From Branchiostoma floridae (lineage: Eukaryota; Chordata; Leptocardii; Amphioxiformes; Branchiostomatidae): a stretch of 64,000 nt of DNA. Below are positions 11,741 to 23,115 of this stretch, in pieces; within the stretch, counting starts at the first letter, position 1; every line of letters begins with the position of its first letter. The position numbers and the translations under genes are program-made. The stretch is from assembly GCF_000003815.2 (NCBI RefSeq), contig NC_049981.1:9630649-9694648 (forward strand). The letters are read 5' to 3'. The notes under the pieces are model-generated. The model ran no database searches and was not told the origin of the DNA. It saw only the letters and a program-made list of their open reading frames with translations.

Positions 11741-12755
11741 GGGAATTTCTGCTGCAGTGCCATAGGCAGCCATTACGAAGTCCATAAATTCAAACTTGTC
11801 CTTTGTTTAACTGACCTCACCTATTCACGTACCAAAAACCGTATGGATCAATTCACAACTTTTTGTTGAGTAATGCTGTCCACATAGACCCATTTACCAA
11901 CCACAAATGGCAAAGAAAATATAACCTTCTTGTCAAAGGTAACTAATGTAAAGACAAAAGTATCTTGGCACTCTTCCTAGTTAAATGTCTTGTAACATCT
12001 TACTTAGAATTCCACAGAAGCACTGATCACTTAGAGGCCTGTCCTAAGGAATGAAAGATCTCCCTAAGATGTCTTGTTATTCTTGCCTTGTAGCCAAGAA
12101 ATCACAAAGCAGTACACTGATATACAAGACTTTTCCAGCAGTGTCTTGAGGTTGGAAGTCAAGTCAACACCTTACTTGACATTCTTCATTTCTGCAACTT
12201 TAAGACAACAAGGGCATGTTGCCTTGGCAACAGTCTCAGTAGGTTATTCTCGTCTCTAGGCTATTCTTGGATTTGGCTTTGCATGCCGGAGGGAACGGAT
12301 AATGCAACAAAAAACACCATCAAGGAAGGCGATTACGCAAAATTTGGTTGCCACAAATTACGTGAATAAGACAGCTTTTCATGTGAATTTCAGGAAATCA
12401 AAATAGAAGAGCATGCAGATCCTCTTACAAAAAAGAGCAGGCAAAGAGAACTGCGCCAAAGTCAACTTGGCATGAACTGAGGAAGTGGGTATTGGCTAGA
12501 AGAGAAGGAAGTTCTCAAGGGATAGGTGTATTTCCTGGCCGATACCTTATCTTGAAGTCTCAAGACCATTGTGAGAGCCGCTAGGAATCTGTCAGAGTTA
12601 CTTGACAGCTAGAGTAGAATACTTTATCGCCTCAGTGCATAAGGTGTACATGTATATTGTGTGCAGTAGGTATGGAATGTTTGTGTGCCGATGCAATCTT
12701 ATCATAAAAGTACAGCTGTTTCATTTTCGGGCTAAAATAGTGCTTCTGTTCTTTT
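11741..12755. other. No supported gene; repeat remnant at the left edge
   Basis: Bases 11740-11850 (ctgctgcagtgcca, then cgtaccaaaaaccgtatgg) resemble the minus-strand body of the palindrome-headed repeat family (see 35325-35585). The rest is unremarkable AT-rich DNA. Confidence 0.35.
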
Positions 12756-13010
12756 ACCTCCATGACGAATAGAGGTATTGTTTTGGGCATGCCTGTGTGT
12801 ATGTGTGTGTGAGAGAGTGTGTGTTTGTGTTTATGGAGCAATAACCTCTTTTGTGATGATATTTGGTATGTGCTTTGGTCTTGAGGAGACATTGGTCAAG
12901 GTCAATTTTTTGGTATATGGCTGTTGGGAGCTTTTGTCAGGAAGAGGAGGTGCATGTTTGGGCCCTCTAGGAGTTTGCTTTGGAACTACAGGGCCATTTT
13001 TTATTTTAAA
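12756..13010 (+). repeat. Palindrome-headed dispersed repeat, + copy
   Basis: The head acctccatgacgaatagaggt is an imperfect palindrome followed by attgtttt and a GT-rich stretch (12790-12830). The body has ttggtatgtgctttggtctt, gaggagac and ggccctctaggagtttgc. The same order of blocks occurs at 14505-14650, 19430-19500, 24280-24400 and 51040 onwards on +, and inverted at 20930-21150, 35325-35585 and 51525-51815. No coding potential. Confidence 0.65.
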
Positions 13011-13079
13011 AAGCCACATTTTCTGCTTGTAAAGAACCTAGTATTATATTGATAAAGGGATAGGTATGGGGAAGTGTAT

Positions 13080-13330
13080 AACCCAGTTGGCTCAAATTCA
13101 GGTATTGTGTAGCTTGTACTTCACCAGCTGTAGGTTTAGATTCTGCCTGGACACTGTGTGAGCGGTTTCGTATTCGTCTTTTTGTTTGGGCACGTAAAGC
13201 CGGTAGCATCGTGTGCGATGGAACTTCAAGCTAGCATCTTATCTGCATGTAAAAGAACCCAACACACCAAGTTTAAAGAAGAAGGGTGACCCTGTGTGGT
13301 TGGATAAAAAGTCGAGCCATGGCGAAGCCA
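13080..13330 (+). mobile_element. tRNA-derived SINE copy (second subfamily)
   Basis: A B-box-like aggtttagattctgcc sits at 13133-13148, and the body ends with tgtaaaagaacccaacacac (about 13248) and agggtgaccctgtgtgg. The copy at 24515-24670 shares the last two blocks. The tRNA-like head is degraded. Confidence 0.55.
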
Positions 13331-16300
13331 TATTTCTGTAGTTTAGAATAACTTCACTTCTTTTTTTATACATTATTACATGTACCATATATGATTCCAG
13401 CATATGTATGCAATAACGTGTCAGAGGTGACCATCTGTCTTATTGGCCCCTTTTCTACCCAATCCCCTGTCAAATCAGCCAAGAAAATTGTTTTAATAAG
13501 CAATTTTCGTGCTCTGCCAGCCTGAAGGACTGGTGCAATGCCTGCTGTGAAGTTGTTACATTATCACCCACCCCAATCCTGTAGTCAGTAGTTATCCTGT
13601 ACCAGGTCACCCTTCTAACTGACCCCTGGGTATTCACCACTCTCTATAATTCCTCGCACATGGGGGAAGAAATTACTATCTATGGGCTGATCTAAAATGG
13701 GAGCAGACAGACTGTAGGGTTGATTGGGAATTGAATAGGGTTACCTGGAGGGTTATGGCACATAATCAGTTTCAGGCTCGGCAGAGCGGAGAGTTATGGT
13801 TATAGTAATGTATGGTAAGTAGACGGACTACTAGGGTTGTTTTGGTTCACTGGCTGAAGAAACTGAAGCTGATCTTTTGAGGAAGAATGGATTTTGCTGG
13901 GAGATTAGTCGAATGGAGCTTCGCTGATTGAAATTTCTGAACTTTTTTTGGAAATGTGGGATGTGGCATGAATTGTGAAATATTGGCTGTCATTTTATTT
14001 TTTGAAGGATTTGGTAGCAAGGTCTCATCACACCATAATGGGCTCTGTCATGTCACAACCTATGTCAGTATGTGTCAACTGCAAACTTCAAAGGCTGCAA
14101 AGATGGTCTGCATGCCCCTTTTCTGTAAGATGTAGGCAGTGTTTTTTAGCTTTCTGTAATTTGAAGGGAAAGCCGTCTTACTCAGAATTTAATGGAATTC
14201 GCATTGAGACAACGAAGTTTTGTGTAGTTGCATTCTTTCAGCATCTCCTTTCGCTGAATATGTAAAAATGTATTTGTCCATTATAATGTCGTTAATCAAA
14301 CTTGCTGGTAATTATCAGCATATGGGGTAGCCCTGTTGACAGCTGGACTCCAGAGAGCCTGTCTGGACAAGTCTGCTCACCCATTACATCCTCTATTGCT
14401 TACAGATTGGAAATGTGGAGGGGGGAATCATTGTTGCTTTCAGGAGGATGAACCAAATCTCCAAGCAGATATGGTGTCCACCATGTTTTGGTAGCATTTG
14501 TATATGGATGAACAGCATAACTCAAGAAGCTATGGATGGATGGTCATAAAACTTGATTATAGATAGCCCCAATGTGTGGCCCTCTAGCAGCTTTCCTTGG
14601 AACTTGCAGTAGCATTTTTGTTTCTATATTTTAAACATGATAGCTTGAGAAGGGATGAGCAACATGCCCAATTAGATTTCATTATAAAGAAACTAGATCA
14701 TTGATTTTGCTTTGATAATGGACATTGTACAACTAAGAAAAACTAGTTTCTTGATGCCACACTTCAGATATTAGACAATGTATTATAATTTTATGTCAGA
14801 TTTGCTGGGCTAGCGTTAACGGTATATCAAAGAACATTGAGGGATTTCGTGACACTTGCGAGGGATCGTGACAGCTCTTTTGTAAACACATGGCAACAGT
14901 TTCTATGACGATGTGGCCCTCGTTGAACTTTCCATGGAAGGTCGCCCCCCTCCCCAGCCTCCAGCTCTATCACCATGGAAACCCCTGCCCTACTTCCCCC
15001 CCTCAGCTGACTATAATAGCCCATAATGAATTTTGCATGGTTGGACCTCTACTCTCCACGGACCCTCCCTCCTTCCACAAGTGTTGTGATTTCTACCCTA
15101 GTGAGTCCCTTTAGCCAAAAATTAGACTAGAATGTCTACAACAACAACCCTTCCTGTTGTACATGTAAAAGAGAAGCTACAATCGTTTCCTAGACCTTGA
15201 AGAACCGTTGACCTAACGATAGGATTGCCAACCTTTTGAGTAATTACGTTCATATGGGAACAATAAGAGGAGGGGGATATAGTAAAGGCAGTGCCCTAAG
15301 GTTTGCCCATACTTCCTGGCATTAGTTATGGGTGAGCATTTTCTTTGGTAGAAAGGCTTTGCTGTGCCGCCATGTATTGTTGTGTGGTTGGTGCGAATAT
15401 ATCCGCAGATGCCCAAAGAATAGAAGAATAGAATAGCGAAATCAATTAATCGGAAGGGTTGCATTCAATGGGGTAATGGTCGGTGATTCTATGGTCCAAT
15501 AGTGTTACGGAAAAGTAGAAATCTTTTTGGTACATTTCTGTATTTTGCAGCTGAATAGTAGTAGTTAAAACACTGGGCTTGTTTGTATCATTTATTCTAT
15601 TAGATCTCAAATCATTTGAATTTCTCGAACAAACTGCTTTGAGAAATTCATTATACAAATATTATTCTGTGGTAATTTGATTCAACCAAAGAAGTCCTTC
15701 AGGTCCTAATACAGTTCAAACAAAGGAAATCCCTTCATCAATTTTCAACCCGTGATTGTTTTAACTTCCTTTGCCCGAGGCCATGGTTAGCCACCAAATT
15801 CCCAACCCTGTGCCTAGCAACTGTCCTCTTTGAAGTGGTTAGGCCTCCTTTATAGGATAATTTGTTTTTGTAAATAATCGAAATAAGAAAGCAATTTACT
15901 AGCGAAATCTGTAAACCGAGAAACACTGCAAAAATTCCAATAGTTACAGTATCAAGGTATACACTCCATGGGGGTAGGGTGTAGGGGGAAGTCCAACTGA
16001 AGAAGGGAATATGAGGTCCTCTAGTAAGACAAGTGTTGACATGTCCAACTGTGCAGTCTGTACCTTTCCATGGAGGTGACAACCTGGGCAGAGTTCCATA
16101 CATTCCAACCTCCCCCAATTCCCTACACACACCCTCCCACTTCACCCAGGAATCCTACATACAAACAGGAGCCTGAGGATGCAAAATTTATTGGTAGCTC
16201 CTGTATTGGATCAAAACCAGCTAGCCTGTGGTATACCATAAAGTTAATTGCAAATTCTTGCCAGTACGGCTAATTGCAGGTCTACTCTAACACAGGTAAC

Positions 16301-16486
16301 ATGAGAGGTTTATACAGTGTAAAAAAAATATATCTCAAGTGTCTACTCTAGTAGTCTAAAACTAGTAAAAGGCAACTCTAGTCTAGATCCTGGGTTATTG
16401 GGTTTGACTCCTTTTTCGAAGACAGAAGATCCCACCAAGGCTGATTAGGCCTCTACTGGAGGGGTTTTACTACCGAACTTTTTTTT
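13331..16486. other. No supported gene; dispersed repeat remnant at 14505-14650
   Basis: A weak + copy of the palindrome-headed repeat is seen at 14505-14650 (ctcaagaagctatggatgg, ggccctctagcagctttcc). The C-rich stretches at 14940-15080 and 16090-16145 contain open frames on both strands but no splice-consistent exon or known domain. Confidence 0.35.
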
Positions 16487-16586
16487 NNNNNNNNNNNNNN
16501 NNNNNNNNNNNNNNNNNNNNNNNNNNNNNNNNNNNNNNNNNNNNNNNNNNNNNNNNNNNNNNNNNNNNNNNNNNNNNNNNNNNNNN
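16487..16586. other. Assembly gap, exactly 100 N
   Basis: One hundred consecutive N, the conventional size for a gap of unknown length. It follows a T run and precedes what may be transposon DNA, so a repeat probably broke the assembly. Confidence 0.99.
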
Positions 16587-17546
16587 CATGTGAACACAAT
16601 TGGATTGGATTCGGGCTTGTTTCATGGTTTTTACGTCATACATACGGGTACAGTGGACTTAAGATATACAACCATACCTACAACATGGCAAAAAAAGTAT
16701 GATACACGGATTACAAAAGAAGTTAATGGGCAAGTTTGCTTGCAAAATCATCTTACCGCTATGGTTAACAACCGGACGCCGCAAGATTCGCCGGAACATG
16801 TGCACCGGTTCTGTCCAAAAATCGGCAGTGTGGCAGAAGACCAACTGGTTAATTTTGGCAATATTGCCCATGAATATAACATGTATGGTTTCGTTTCTCT
16901 CCTGTTGTTGGAGCCAATGTCCCAACACCACTAAAAAAGCAAATATTCTACGAGAAAAACAGTCGGAAGCGTGTCTACACAGAAATTTCGAGCTTGGGTC
17001 ACTTCACTGCATGCAAGCATGGGCGAGCAGTTTTTTTAAACGAAACACAGACTTTTATTTCAGATAAATACGTGATGAAGTCTAATATTTTGGTAGCAGT
17101 TTGCCTTATTTATGCAACTTCTGCAACAGATATATTTTATATAGTTAAATGTAGAGTATAATCACACCGCGCGTAACATTTCCACCCCCAGTCTAATAGA
17201 CTATCCCAATGACCCCGTATGACCCAGAGGCCGCCACTTTCGTCAGTGTGTGTTGCGGACCATCGACGCGTCAAAATCTGACCAAAGCCGGCCGATTTCT
17301 CAAGTTATAATCAATATCGATGTCGCTACATCCTTCAAAATTATGAGGTAGTCTGGCAACATTTTGGAAAAACTACGCGTGCCGCGGTAAAGAGTTTAAT
17401 CCGATTGTGTGGTCGCGGTCGCAAGTTTGAGTTTAATCCGATTGTATAAAACTCATGTGAACACATTTTTTTTTTAATCCGATAGAAAATTTCAATCGGA
17501 TTCCTTGTTTAACTCACTTGCAATTTTTTCATGTGAACAGGGTCTG
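16587..17546. mobile_element. Probable DNA transposon fragment with aatccgat subterminal motifs
   Basis: The word catgtgaacaca appears just after the gap (16587) and again at about 17452, with catgtgaacaggg at 17530. Between 17395 and 17505 the motif aatccgat occurs three times, plus once inverted (atcggatt), forming a stem around 17471-17500. Clustered subterminal motifs near a sharp boundary are typical of DNA transposons. The left end is probably lost in the gap. Open frames of 90-122 codons at 16590-17067 match no transposase I know. Confidence 0.35.
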
Positions 17547-18169
17547 AGGCTATTATCAAGGGCTAGCCCTGGTACGGTTCATGTCTAGAATTGACTTTCT
17601 GATCCATGTGGCAGTGTAAGAGGGCCAAGATCATAGAAAGAGGTGACACGCAAAGAACTTATATTATGTATTTGCCAACTGATGAAACTAGGTTTATATA
17701 TGGATGAAGTGTAGTACTTTGCTGTGTAAGAAAAGTTTGTCAGGGAAGTTTTCGTACCACAAATTTCACTTGCAGTAGGATCAGGTGTCAAAGGTAGACA
17801 GAACTCATCTTGCAGTTTACGGCAGCAAGTTTGCCGTTTCTATTTCCTCAAGGCCTCGGGGAAGACATCACAGCTTTAAATGCTGCACATTTTCGATTAT
17901 CAGACCTTTGGAAGGATCACGGAAGGCTCGTGAGTAAAGCCCTGCATTAAGGAAAGGGATGTCGCGTGTCTCTTGAGCATCTGATTGTGGCTGGGTATGA
18001 ATCTTGCATGTGCTGATAGGAAAGTGTTGCGGCATTGCCGCATGTTTTGTTTATCAATGTGCAACTGTTTCATGTGGCTACGATAACGCCAGAGAAACTG
18101 TAACGTCATGTATTCATGGATTGTGTCAAAATAAGTTGAAATCCATCCCACATCTATAGCCTGTAGGTA
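17547..18169. other. No supported gene
   Basis: Unique-looking sequence. Minus-strand frames of 68 and 97 codons have no domain or splice context. Confidence 0.35.
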
Positions 18170-18365
18170 TACTGTAAATGCATTTAAGTTCACGACCTCG
18201 CTGGGATTTAATTTTGCTGTAGGAAAGAAATGGCTTTAGATTTGCGCTTGAAACAAGAGGATTTAGGGCAGAAGAGCATTTTTCGGTGGTTTTGAGTTCG
18301 TGGTGAATAGGTCACAGAGAAAACTGACCATGAAACCACCCCTGAAAATTTTAAGATTTATAGTA
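18170..18365. mobile_element. MITE-like element, TACTG..CAGTA family
   Basis: The left end tactgtaaatgcatttaa is followed by gggatttaattttgctgt. The right end gaaaattttaagatttatag corresponds to the gtaaaaatttcaagacttac end of the copy at 41495-41669. A second, shorter relative lies at 18932-19022. Confidence 0.5.
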
Positions 18366-19675
18366 CATAACAGTGTGTGTGTTTCTATAGCTTTGCTGTA
18401 TAATGTGATCAAAATTCAAAGACAATCGGGAGCCCTCTACTTTACCAGTAACCATGGTGACAGCTGTCTGGTCCAGGTCATTTGTTTTCAAGAAAAAAAG
18501 AGGAAGGAGAATAAAAAAAAGGAGAAATATGATTCAGAGTTTTGATTAAATCAGGATTCCTCATCCTCCCCATGAGACCCTCAGCCTTCAGCAGACCAAC
18601 TTGATGGGCTGCCATTATAAGTGCCGTACCTCGCTGTAAGGTAGTTATTTCAGTACCACGGCTATAACTAGTACCCATGGGGAGATCTCCCTCTCTTTCT
18701 GAAGCACTCTTCAATACATCAGTATTCTAACTGAAAGAGTGCCCAAGATTTTCTTCTCAAAGGAGACACAGATCTTAAAGTGGCTTGCCTACGTAGTGTA
18801 TTCTACCACAGTGTAACTCTTGTGTTTAGCTTGCTTTACATGTAATACTGAATAATAGCTCTGTAAAAGGTTGGTAGCTAAAGTTCTATGTTGTTCTTGT
18901 AACTAGCTTGGATCTGGAAAGAGCATACATGTACTGTAAAAAGATATTTGCAGTGGTTTTATGTTCGCAGTTTTGGCAGTGGCTGCTTCAGTACAAACTC
19001 AAGATTTGCCCCTTTTACAGTGGAAGGCAGTTATTTGTATTTCTTATATCTGTATATTAAGAAAAGTCGTATAGAATTATAATGTGTTTCAAAACTGGAG
19101 AGATGAAAAAATTAGTAGTGAATCACAAATTGACTCTTCCTCATGTATTTTAACCATGTTTGGTCGTTGGTATTAATGTATGGCTGTTCGCAACTCAGCT
19201 GCATGGAACGTGTTATCCATATGTATCTGTAATTACACCTTTCTGGGTAATTTCCTGCTCTAAACCCGGTACTTAATATGCAGCAAAATGAAATGAAAAG
19301 CTTCCATGCCAATTATCACACAAAATTGAGGTAGTTAGAAGTTATAGAGTAGAATCCATTATCATCATATGCAGGCGGTTAGTTAGATACTTACATACAA
19401 TGCAGAAGTAACAAAGGGGGAAAGTTATTACCCCCATGAAAAAGGGAGGTATTGTTTTCAGTTTGTGTGTCTATGTTTCCTGATATTTAGTACCATTTCA
19501 CATGTTAGTTTCCTTTTTACCAAATAAAGTTAGCTTGTTACATCATAACTGGACAGAATTCTTTTCTCACTCTTGTAAAGGCAAACATAGTGTCAAGAAT
19601 AATCACAGTGAATACATTATCATTTAAAAAGCATTACAGCAGCTGGTAACACTTAATAAGCTTTCCTAGGACTAT
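18366..19675. other. No supported gene; short MITE and repeat fragments
   Basis: Bases 18932-19022 are a short member of the TACTG family. Bases 19430-19500 carry the head of the palindrome-headed repeat (acccccatgaaaaagggagg then tattgtttt). The remainder has no supported feature. Confidence 0.4.
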
Positions 19676-20355
19676 CACTCGCTTTACACTACGTTTTCCT
19701 GAGACGTCTTGGCCAAGACCGTCTCAGCCAAGACCTTTAACAGTTCTCTTTACAAACGCTGTGACAAGCTGTCTTGGACTCCCTGCAGAGCAGGCTTGCA
19801 GGCATTATTCTGTGTCTCTGCATTTAACCACACACTTTCCTCCGTAATAAGTAGGCAGTTTTTCCACAAATACAGGGGAAATATGAAAAGTTGGATTGTA
19901 GTGGACTCCAACTACTATCAGAAAAAAACTGTCCCTGTTCAAAGAGGTAAAAAAAGGTGTCGAAAATAAGAAAGAAAAATTCATAATGAAAAACAACCTC
20001 ATAGTAAACACAGATCCAAAATGCTGTAGAGATCGCACTTGGTAGGCTCAATGATATATACCCTTTGACCTACAAATACTGCTCAAAGTTGGCTCTGAAC
20101 AGGCTCTGAGACGAATTTTCTGAGACCGTTCTCTTTACACAGTAAAAAATGGGTCTTGGCACTCCTGCTGTGCATCTTCACACCCCTGCTGAGCGTCTTG
20201 AGACCACATCAGATGTGGTCTCAAGACGCACAGCAGGAATCTGGTCTTGAGACCCATAAAACACTCTTTACACTGTGGCTGAGACGTCTTGGCTGAGACG
20301 GTCTTGAGACGGTCTTGGCCAAGACGTCTCAGAAAAACGTAGTGTAAAGCGAGTG
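19676..20355. mobile_element. CACTA (EnSpm-like) non-autonomous transposon, 680 bp
   Basis: Terminal inverted repeats of about 51 bp with one mismatch begin cactcgctttacactacg at 19676 and end with its complement at 20355. Both ends are flanked by TAT (19673-19675 and 20356-20358), a 3-bp target duplication. Ends starting CACT with a 3-bp duplication fit the CACTA/EnSpm superfamily. The subterminal regions repeat gagacgtcttgg and gtcttggccaagac on both strands, as expected for transposase-binding arrays. A 37-nt palindrome lies at 20193-20229. Interior open frames match no known transposase. Confidence 0.82.
20193..20229. repeat. Perfect 18-bp-arm palindrome inside the CACTA element
   Basis: The arm gcgtcttgagaccacatc (20193-20210) is followed by one central A and its exact complement to 20229. 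With one mismatch the symmetry extends to about 20185-20237. As single strand or RNA it would fold into a near loop-free hairpin. The arms reuse the subterminal gtcttgagac word. Confidence 0.92.
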
Positions 20356-20929
20356 TATAATGTCTTTTTCAAATCAGACACCGGAGATTTTATGTGCCTA
20401 TACAACTACAGAGGTACTTACAACCTAATTTGTATGTAGAGGGATGGGAGCACAGTGTGAAAATTAGCCCCGTTCCCTTCCATCCTTAATTATAGAGAAG
20501 CCAATTCCCCAGACAGTACTTGGTATACATGGAATACCGGGCGCACATGATGGGAAGAGAAAACTGGCGGGAGACGGACATCCTGCGGAATTAAAGAGTT
20601 CCCTGCTGAATGTGATGGTTGTTGGCCGGTGGTGCCGACCGGTATAATAGAGATGATGGGCCATTATTGCACACTGTGTAATTTTTCATAGCTGCATGAA
20701 GATGAGGGCTTGGGAATAGGCCAAAGAAAGTTTTGCCATTAGTTCTCTTGAAGAAACAACTTGCAAGAAATTATAGATCTCTTATCTCAGTAAAATATCT
20801 TGATGAATTTCCTAATCATTAATGCTATAGTCCTAATAATCACAGATGTGTTAGTGATCCTCCCCTTTCCTTATTCCCTTGTTTAATCCCAGACTCTCAT
20901 AAGATTTGGTTGGAGGGCTGACCATCTGT

Positions 20930-21150
20930 CTATATATAGGTTATACCACAAAACTTTCAGGAAGGGGGTGTAGGTCTGTTATGTCGCAGCACCTGAAGAT
21001 ACTGCTAGGGGGCTCAAAGTCCAACTTCCTCAACTACTCGCGTACCAAAATCCATACAAATCTATGAAAAGAATCTATATGTGCAAAGAAACAAACACAA
21101 CCAAAACAATACCTCCATCAGTGTTAAACCTCCTTCCAGGAGGTAAATAT
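20930..21150 (-). repeat. Palindrome-headed dispersed repeat, inverted copy
   Basis: Contains the complement of the family body (gggggctcaaagtccaactt, cgcgtaccaaaatccat) and ends with aacaatacctccatca, the complement of the family head. A further palindrome, acctccttccaggaggt, follows at about 21127-21143. Confidence 0.55.
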
Positions 21151-22480
21151 CTTGAAATTGGTATGTATACTGTATACGGTAGTTTCAGTATGCACACAAT
21201 TCTATCATCAAAAAGTACAGTTTTGTTCCCAAATCCTCTTTTGGTAATATCAATTGTCTTATTACAAACATAGAAATCTCCTTTTAGATGTAAGAATGGA
21301 AACAGTGGTTTCCGACAACTTCATAGAAAGGCTTGTTGCCATATGTTCAAATAGAATTACGCAGTATCCACAGTAACAGATGGGCAGCTTATAGAATTGG
21401 TAGGCACCTGCCAATACTAACCCCAAGGGACTTTTTAATTCAATTTTCAATGCTTATAGATTTTTGTCCAGACCTAAAGATCTTCTATACATGTAGGTAC
21501 ATCTTAGACTTTAGACATTAAATTGGCATTGTTTTTCCTTTTAGTTGTTGCTAGCATTTTACGCTAGTATTTTTGTGGGTTTTATAACCTATTGTGAGAT
21601 AGGCAGAGACATTTGGCAGGCCAGCCACTCAAAATGCTTTAGAAAGAGATTTTGATAAAACTGAAACTTAAGAGGGCTGTTTGGCATATTTTCAGAGTAT
21701 TTAATCACCTCCTAGGGCCAAGATATCCCCTCAATGTTCCATTATGACATGCCTGTCTGGATTGTAGCTGTTATGACAGCATATTGGCCCCTCAGGCATA
21801 CCTAGGTTGTCACCTTTCTTGTCATAATTCAGGGCATGACTGGGCAGATTTAATGTTATGCTATGGGGCCTTGACTGAGCCATTCTATGTTTAGGGAAGC
21901 CTCAAGGGCCATGAATGCGAAGTTATACGGGTTGTTATGGGTCTTCTGATGGCTATTACTTTGGGCTGTTTTATAGAGCAATGAAGTTGTGGTGGAACAG
22001 GAACTTGTCTTCTGGTGAAGAAACAAATATAGAAAGGAAGAAAAGGGAAGAAAGAAAGAAAATGGAAGGCTATGATATGTAAAGACAACAATTAATGAAG
22101 AAGCTTTGTGAAGGGATGGGTAGAAAAAATGAAAAGAAAGTTCCTACAAAACAAGGATGGTCAAATATTGTTTGAGAAAGTGAATCAATAAATAAAGAAA
22201 TGAAAAATAAAACTGATTCTGAATTACAATGCTTTGCAAGTTGTTCTTAAGTTTTCTTACAAAAGGGAACAATTTTGAATTTGGTTGACGCCATTGAATA
22301 CAGTTATGTAAAATGATGATGTACCGAAACAGGCATTCGTACTGTTTAGTGGGGCCTGAACTCAGTTGGGCCTGAACTCCCCATAGAAACCGAAGTCATT
22401 TCGACACTTATCTCTTTTCTCTCTGACAGAAATTTGTAAGCAAAGGAACTGTTTGACCTTACAGGTAAACACCATTTCTA
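21151..22480. other. No supported gene
   Basis: Purine-rich on + around 22010-22210 (gaaagaaa-type words, aataaa repeated), otherwise unique AT-rich DNA. Short frames only. Confidence 0.35.
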
Positions 22481-22970
22481 AGCTGCTGTTGCGTGACGGC
22501 AGTTATCAGTGACTCACAGGCAGTTCCCTAAATATAGATGATGGTTTGGCGGAATCGAAGCCGATGTGCAAAAAAGCGCAAAGGAGTGTTTTACGCAGCG
22601 AGCAAGTGGAAAGAACACGCTTGTGTCTCGAATGTTGACAGATATTTATAGTATTGAAAACGAGATTTGACGCGAGTGTGATTATTTTGAATGGATGGGA
22701 CTATTTAAATTGTGCGCAGCGTCTTTGTAAACTTGAACCGCGCATCCGTACGGCAATTGTTTGACTTGTTTGAATGTCGTAGGCCACCATAGGTTTCCAC
22801 ACATCAGAGATATAATTGTTCAGCTTTCTTTGAAAGTTTGGTATATAGCTTTTGTGCGATGATTGTACAGGTGTTTGTGTTTAATGTGAAAAGTCTAATG
22901 CAGGGGAAGTGTGCATTTCTAAACTTGCCAGAACCACATTAGAGTAAACCTCTCTTTTTTATGGTGGTAA
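22481..22970. promoter_or_regulatory. CpG-enriched block, possible distal promoter or 5' exon
   Basis: CpG dinucleotides are frequent here (gcgtgacggc, gcgcaaagg, ttacgcagcgagc, acgcgagtg, gaaccgcgcatccgtacggc) compared with flanking DNA. At 22961 an ATG is followed two codons on by a consensus donor (atggtggtaagt). Nothing downstream in frame identifies a gene, so this may be an unrelated enhancer or a 5' exon of the ephrin or another gene. Confidence 0.2.
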
Positions 22971-22989
22971 GTTTGGTTTCTACTTTCGT

Positions 22990-23115
22990 TTCGTGTATGG
23001 TTGAGTGGTTAGGCTAGGGGACATGGGATCAAGAGGTCACGGTTCTATTCCTGGCTAGACATAGTCCTTGGGAAAGGCACTCACTCAGGTGTAAATCAAA
23101 ATGGAAACCTTACTT
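22990..23115 (+). mobile_element. tRNA-derived SINE head
   Basis: An A-box-like ggttgagtggttaggc near 22999 and a B-box-like ggttctattcc at 23041-23051 are about 43 bp apart, the spacing in a tRNA. They are followed by ccttgggaaaggcactcact, the block shared with the SINE at 2655. It is not a functional tRNA because acceptor-stem pairing and the anticodon region are not preserved. Confidence 0.65.

Noticed and set aside
22998-23060. Possible functional tRNA gene
   Set aside because: A and B boxes are spaced correctly, but acceptor stem and anticodon arm do not fold, and a SINE body follows.
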